A stretch of 14,048 nucleotides of DNA, from positions 1 to 14,048 of the forward strand of contig JAUXMA010000011.1 in NCBI GenBank assembly GCA_030623425.1, in the 5' to 3' direction. The translations under genes and the position numbers were made by a program. Below the pieces are notes generated by a model. That model saw nothing but the letters and a program-made list of their open reading frames with translations, had not been told where the DNA came from and searched no databases. This stretch comes from Rhodospirillaceae bacterium. Its GTDB lineage: Bacteria > Pseudomonadota > Alphaproteobacteria > Rhodospirillales > 2-02-FULL-58-16. Positions 11,853-14,048 of this stretch are shown one piece after another. The stretch's first letter is position 1. Every line of letters starts with the position of its first letter.

Positions 11853-11900
11853 ATCTTGAGCTTCACCCTGGGCACTGGATTTGAGGGGCTGATACTTGAG

Positions 11901-13217
11901 GTGAGGATCCTTTCGAGGATTTTCTTTTGGGCTGTTGGAGTGGGCCTGTTAACGGCCGGGACTTCTTTGGCGGATTCGCTGGAAGAGGAATTGGCGACTC
12001 TGCTCATCGATCACCCGCAGATCAAGGCCGGACAAAAGACGGTTGAATCGAGGCGCCAGGAAATCTCTAAATCCTGGGCGGGATATTTTCCGACTTTGTC
12101 CTCGACCGGCAAAATCGGCCCCCAGTACATCGACAGTCCCGGCGAGCGCGCCCGGCTACCAAACCACAAGGTCTGGAGTCGGACGAGTATCACCGCCGGC
12201 GTGACGGCCACCCAAAACCTGTTCAACGGATACAACACCGCATCTTTGGTGAAGACGGCGCGCTTGACCAAGGAGATCGCCGAGCTGACCCTGGAAGGAA
12301 CGCGTCAGAACATCCTCTTCGAAGGGATTAGCGCCTATATCGACGTTTTAAGGCAGATGCGGCTGATCGATTTGGCCCGCAACAACGAAACGACCATCCA
12401 ACGGCAGTTGAGTTTGGAGGACGAACGGGTGCGGCGCGGCTCGGGCATCGCCGTCGACGTCCTGCAGGCCAAGTCGCGGCTGCAGCTTGCGAAAGAGCGC
12501 CGGGTGAGCTTCGAGGGAGCGTTGGAGGACGCCGTCAGCCGCTATTTTCAGGTTTATGGCCATGCTCCCAACCTCGAGACCATAACCGACCCCGTGCCGC
12601 CGGTTGAAATGGTTCCGAGCGAATTGGAAAGAGCCATTGACATCGCCCTGGTGGAAAACCCGGCCATGGACAATTCCAACGCCACGGTCGAGGTGGCGCG
12701 GGAAAGGCGAATCCTGGTCAAGTCCGAGTATTTCCCGTCTTTCGACCTGGTCGGTACGTGGAATTTCGAGAAGAATAATAACGCCGTCGTCGGCGTCCGC
12801 CGCGATTATTCCTTTGCCGTCCAGAGCTCATGGGATCTTTTCAGCGGTTTTTCCACCACCGCCGGCATGACGCAGGCGGCCTATGACTACCGGGCGAGCA
12901 AGGACAACCATGACTTTATCGCCAGAAAAATAGTGGAACAGACGAAACTGGCCTGGCAAGCCCTGCTCACCACCCGGCTGCGGCTGGAGCTTTTGGAAAA
13001 CGCCGTCAACATCGCCGGCGAAGTCTTCGATTCCCGCAAAAAACTGCGCGAAGCCGGCAAGGAAACGGTGATCAACGTACTCGACGCCGAAAACGAGGTC
13101 ATCAACGCCCAGATCAACTTCACCTCCGCCTCCTACGACGAACACCTCGCCGTCTATCGACTGCTGCAAGCCATGGGCAGACTCAACACCGTTCATTTGG
13201 GCCTGCCGGAGTACTGA
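11901..13217 (+). CDS. TolC-family outer-membrane channel protein (type I secretion class)
   Basis: It is expected to form a trimeric outer-membrane/periplasmic channel through which an inner-membrane ABC or RND pump with its adaptor exports proteins or small molecules. I chose GTG 11901, giving 438 aa, because it starts an ideal signal peptide: VRILSRIFFWAVGVGLLTAG then TSLA, cleaved before Asp25. An open frame extends to TTG 11856 but adds an unlikely leader. Two outer-membrane efflux repeats are visible. The matching LFNGYNT (107-113) and LFSGFST (313-319) mark the beta-barrel strand of each half. The helical hairpins include RRGSGIAVDVLQAKSRLQLA and the second-half equivalent REAGKETVINVLDAENEVIN. 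The length and motif spacing fit the type I secretion TolC class. No partner pump or adaptor gene is next to it. It has its own AT-rich upstream region with a candidate promoter. Confidence 0.9.
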   Translation: MRILSRIFFWAVGVGLLTAGTSLADSLEEELATLLIDHPQIKAGQKTVESRRQEISKSWAGYFPTLSSTGKIGPQYIDSPGERARLPNHKVWSRTSITAGVTATQNLFNGYNTASLVKTARLTKEIAELTLEGTRQNILFEGISAYIDVLRQMRLIDLARNNETTIQRQLSLEDERVRRGSGIAVDVLQAKSRLQLAKERRVSFEGALEDAVSRYFQVYGHAPNLETITDPVPPVEMVPSELERAIDIALVENPAMDNSNATVEVARERRILVKSEYFPSFDLVGTWNFEKNNNAVVGVRRDYSFAVQSSWDLFSGFSTTAGMTQAAYDYRASKDNHDFIARKIVEQTKLAWQALLTTRLRLELLENAVNIAGEVFDSRKKLREAGKETVINVLDAENEVINAQINFTSASYDEHLAVYRLLQAMGRLNTVHLGLPEY

Positions 13218-13302
13218 TGCGGCTTCGCCTAGAGCAAATCCAGAGTTTGTAACATCGGCAAAACACCGGGCACGCCGGCGCGAAAAGGCGTCGGACTATC
13301 CT
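13218..13302. other. Non-coding gap after tolC
   Basis: About 85 bp between the tolC stop and the repeat array. I see no T-tract terminator and no credible ORF. It may contain one edge of the mobile-element remnant that follows, but no matching inverted end was found to the right. Confidence 0.4.
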
Positions 13303-13464
13303 CCCGGGGCCAGGGGGTGTCCCCGGCCTGAGAATGCGGGGGGCGCCCGCGCGACCCCCGGGGCCACGGGGTGTCCCCGTATTTGAAATGCGGGGGGCGC
13401 CCCCGCGACCCCCGGGGCCACGGGGTGTCCCCGGTCTGAGAATGCGGGGGGCGCCCGCGCGCCG
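13303..13464. repeat. Three tandem 54-bp GC-rich repeats with internal hairpins
   Basis: Copies start at 13303, 13357 and 13411, exactly 54 bp apart. They share the cores CCCGGGGCCA, GGGGTGTCCCCG and ATGCGGGGGGCGCCC, with most differences clustered in the middle (about 13325-13334 against 13379-13388). Copy 3 diverges near 13462, where the transposase-like sequence begins. Each copy holds a hairpin around TGT; in copy 2 it is ACGGGG-TGT-CCCCGT (13366-13380). Copy 2 also has a second hairpin, GCGGGGG-GCG-CCCCCGC. The 54-bp period is a multiple of three, so every frame repeats as 18 residues, but the peptides (GDTPWPRGSRGRPPH-type on the minus strand) look like low-complexity artefacts. Confidence 0.9.
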
Positions 13465-13474
13465 CCCGCGCGGC

Positions 13475-13719
13475 TGGGAGCGGCTGGCGGCGGTTCCGAG
13501 CGAGGCGACGTTTTCGCGGGCCTTCGCTGAGTTCGCTGGGAGCGCCTTGCCGAGCCGCCCGCACGAGGCGCCGATCGAGAGGACCGACGAGGACCGCCTG
13601 GTCGGACACATCTCCCGCGACGCCACGGCGATCAAGGCGCGCGAGAAGCCGCTGAAGACCGCCCGCGCCCCGAGAAGCCGAAGCGCAAGCGCGGTCGTCC
13701 CCGCAAGGGAGAGGAACGG
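13475..13719 (+). pseudogene. Transposase remnant, N-terminal part, frameshifted
   Basis: The plus frame from 13475 reads WERLAAVPSEATFSRAFAEF, then HEAPIERTDEDRLVGHISRD and ATAIKAREKPLKTARAP. The conserved-looking blocks SEATFSRAFAEFA and GHISRDATAI.AREKP recall the N-terminal region of DDE transposases of an IS4/IS1182-like group. After the C-run at about 13668-13671 the expected continuation PEKPKRKRGRPRKGEER appears only in the next plus frame (from 13669). The gene therefore carries a frameshift. The catalytic DDE part that should follow is absent, and the upstream end runs directly into the 54-bp repeats. It encodes no working enzyme. The family name is from memory of these motifs and is less certain than the call of a broken transposase. 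Confidence 0.7.
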
Positions 13720-14048
13720 GAAAGCCATGCCGAAAATCGCCAAAACCATCCCGTGGTCGCGAAACCAAGCCGCGGAAAGCTGGAAATACACCGAACCGAC
13801 GCCAATTCAAGACGCCAGGGCAAAAACGGCCTTCGTTCAGGAGGAGTTTTGCAAGCGGCTCATTAAATTCGTTATGAATATATCAAATACAAGTTTTTCT
13901 TGTGGTATTCATGATGGTTAAATTTCATTCTTGTAATATTTCCTGACATGGTTTATTTCGTTGCGAAATGGAGCGGGGGAAAGTAGGTTTTCCGAGTAAA
14001 CTCATAAGGTTCCTCGGGCCTGAAAAATAAGCTGTCAACGGCAAGCCA
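13720..14048. other. Right-end region without an intact gene
   Basis: From 13720 to about 13860 the sequence stays GC-moderate and follows the transposase remnant, but I recognise nothing in any frame. From about 13860 to the end it becomes AT-rich, a sharp change from the rest of the window. Only very short ORFs occur: 13874-13921 on the plus strand (15 aa) and 13925-14005 on the minus strand (26 aa, with a GAGGAA just upstream). A weak hairpin ACAAG-TTTTT-CTTGT lies near 13888-13902. The region may be the junction between an old insertion and the next gene's upstream DNA. Confidence 0.5.

Noticed and set aside
13303..13464. CRISPR array
   Set aside because: The copies are directly adjacent 54-bp units with no unique spacers and no cas genes in the window.
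13229..13810. 193-codon minus-strand ORF through the 54-bp repeats with 18-residue peptide repeats
   Set aside because: The repetition follows from a 54-bp DNA period. The rest is antisense to the transposase remnant, and there is no ribosome site or domain.
13334..13921. 195-codon plus-strand ORF from the repeats through the transposase remnant
   Set aside because: It joins repeat DNA to a transposase fragment and then leaves the homologous frame after the C-run; an accidental fusion, not a gene.
13925..14005. 26-residue minus-strand ORF (starts MSLLGKPTF) with GAGGAA upstream
   Set aside because: Too short, no recognisable family, and located in AT-rich DNA where chance short ORFs are common.
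14010..14038. Minus-strand promoter with a perfect TTGACA at 14038-14033
   Set aside because: No acceptable -10 hexamer occurs at 16-18 bp spacing; the match alone is not enough.

Overview
The window is GC-rich (roughly 60-65% by eye in most genes) and codon use leans strongly to G/C in third positions. The genes read as alphaproteobacterial, probably Rhodospirillales-like. The clues are a glycyl-tRNA synthetase beta gene running straight into pyruvate phosphate dikinase, a DUF3750-type envelope protein, a fused HyuA-HyuB 5-oxoprolinase, and a type-I-secretion-class TolC protein. The genus cannot be fixed from sequence alone.

Layout. 1-4629 (+): the 3' part of glyS, whose start lies off the left edge, coupled by an ATGA overlap to a complete ppdK. 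4680-5929 (-): a convergent cluster of a DUF3750-family protein, whose N-terminal membrane segment appears to sit in another frame, and two small single-span membrane proteins. 5930-6073: a short divergent gap. 6074-7936 (+): a 620-residue protein with a C-terminal cyclic-nucleotide-binding domain and a long uncharacterised N-terminal part. 8022-11690 (+): a complete 1222-residue 5-oxoprolinase/hydantoinase. 11691-11900: an AT-rich regulatory gap with a long imperfect inverted repeat over a candidate promoter. 11901-13217 (+): a TolC-family outer-membrane protein with signal peptide. 13218-14048: no intact gene; it holds three 54-bp tandem repeats rich in hairpins, a frameshifted transposase remnant and an AT-rich tail.

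How the genes work together. glyS-ppdK is a housekeeping pair: tRNA-Gly charging and PEP/pyruvate interconversion. The minus-strand trio looks like a small envelope operon of unknown role. The cyclic-nucleotide protein and the oxoprolinase are co-directional with an 85-bp gap and no visible terminator, so co-transcription is possible, but no functional link is shown. The TolC protein has no ABC transporter or adaptor beside it in the window.

I see no CRISPR array, defence island, phage module, rRNA or tRNA. The signals most worth a second look are a low-GC, divergent tract inside glyS, the inverted repeat over the tolC promoter, the out-of-frame leader of the DUF3750 gene, the uncharacterised part of the cyclic-nucleotide protein, and the repeat/transposase scar at the right end. 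I did not find clear evidence of a wholly new system.
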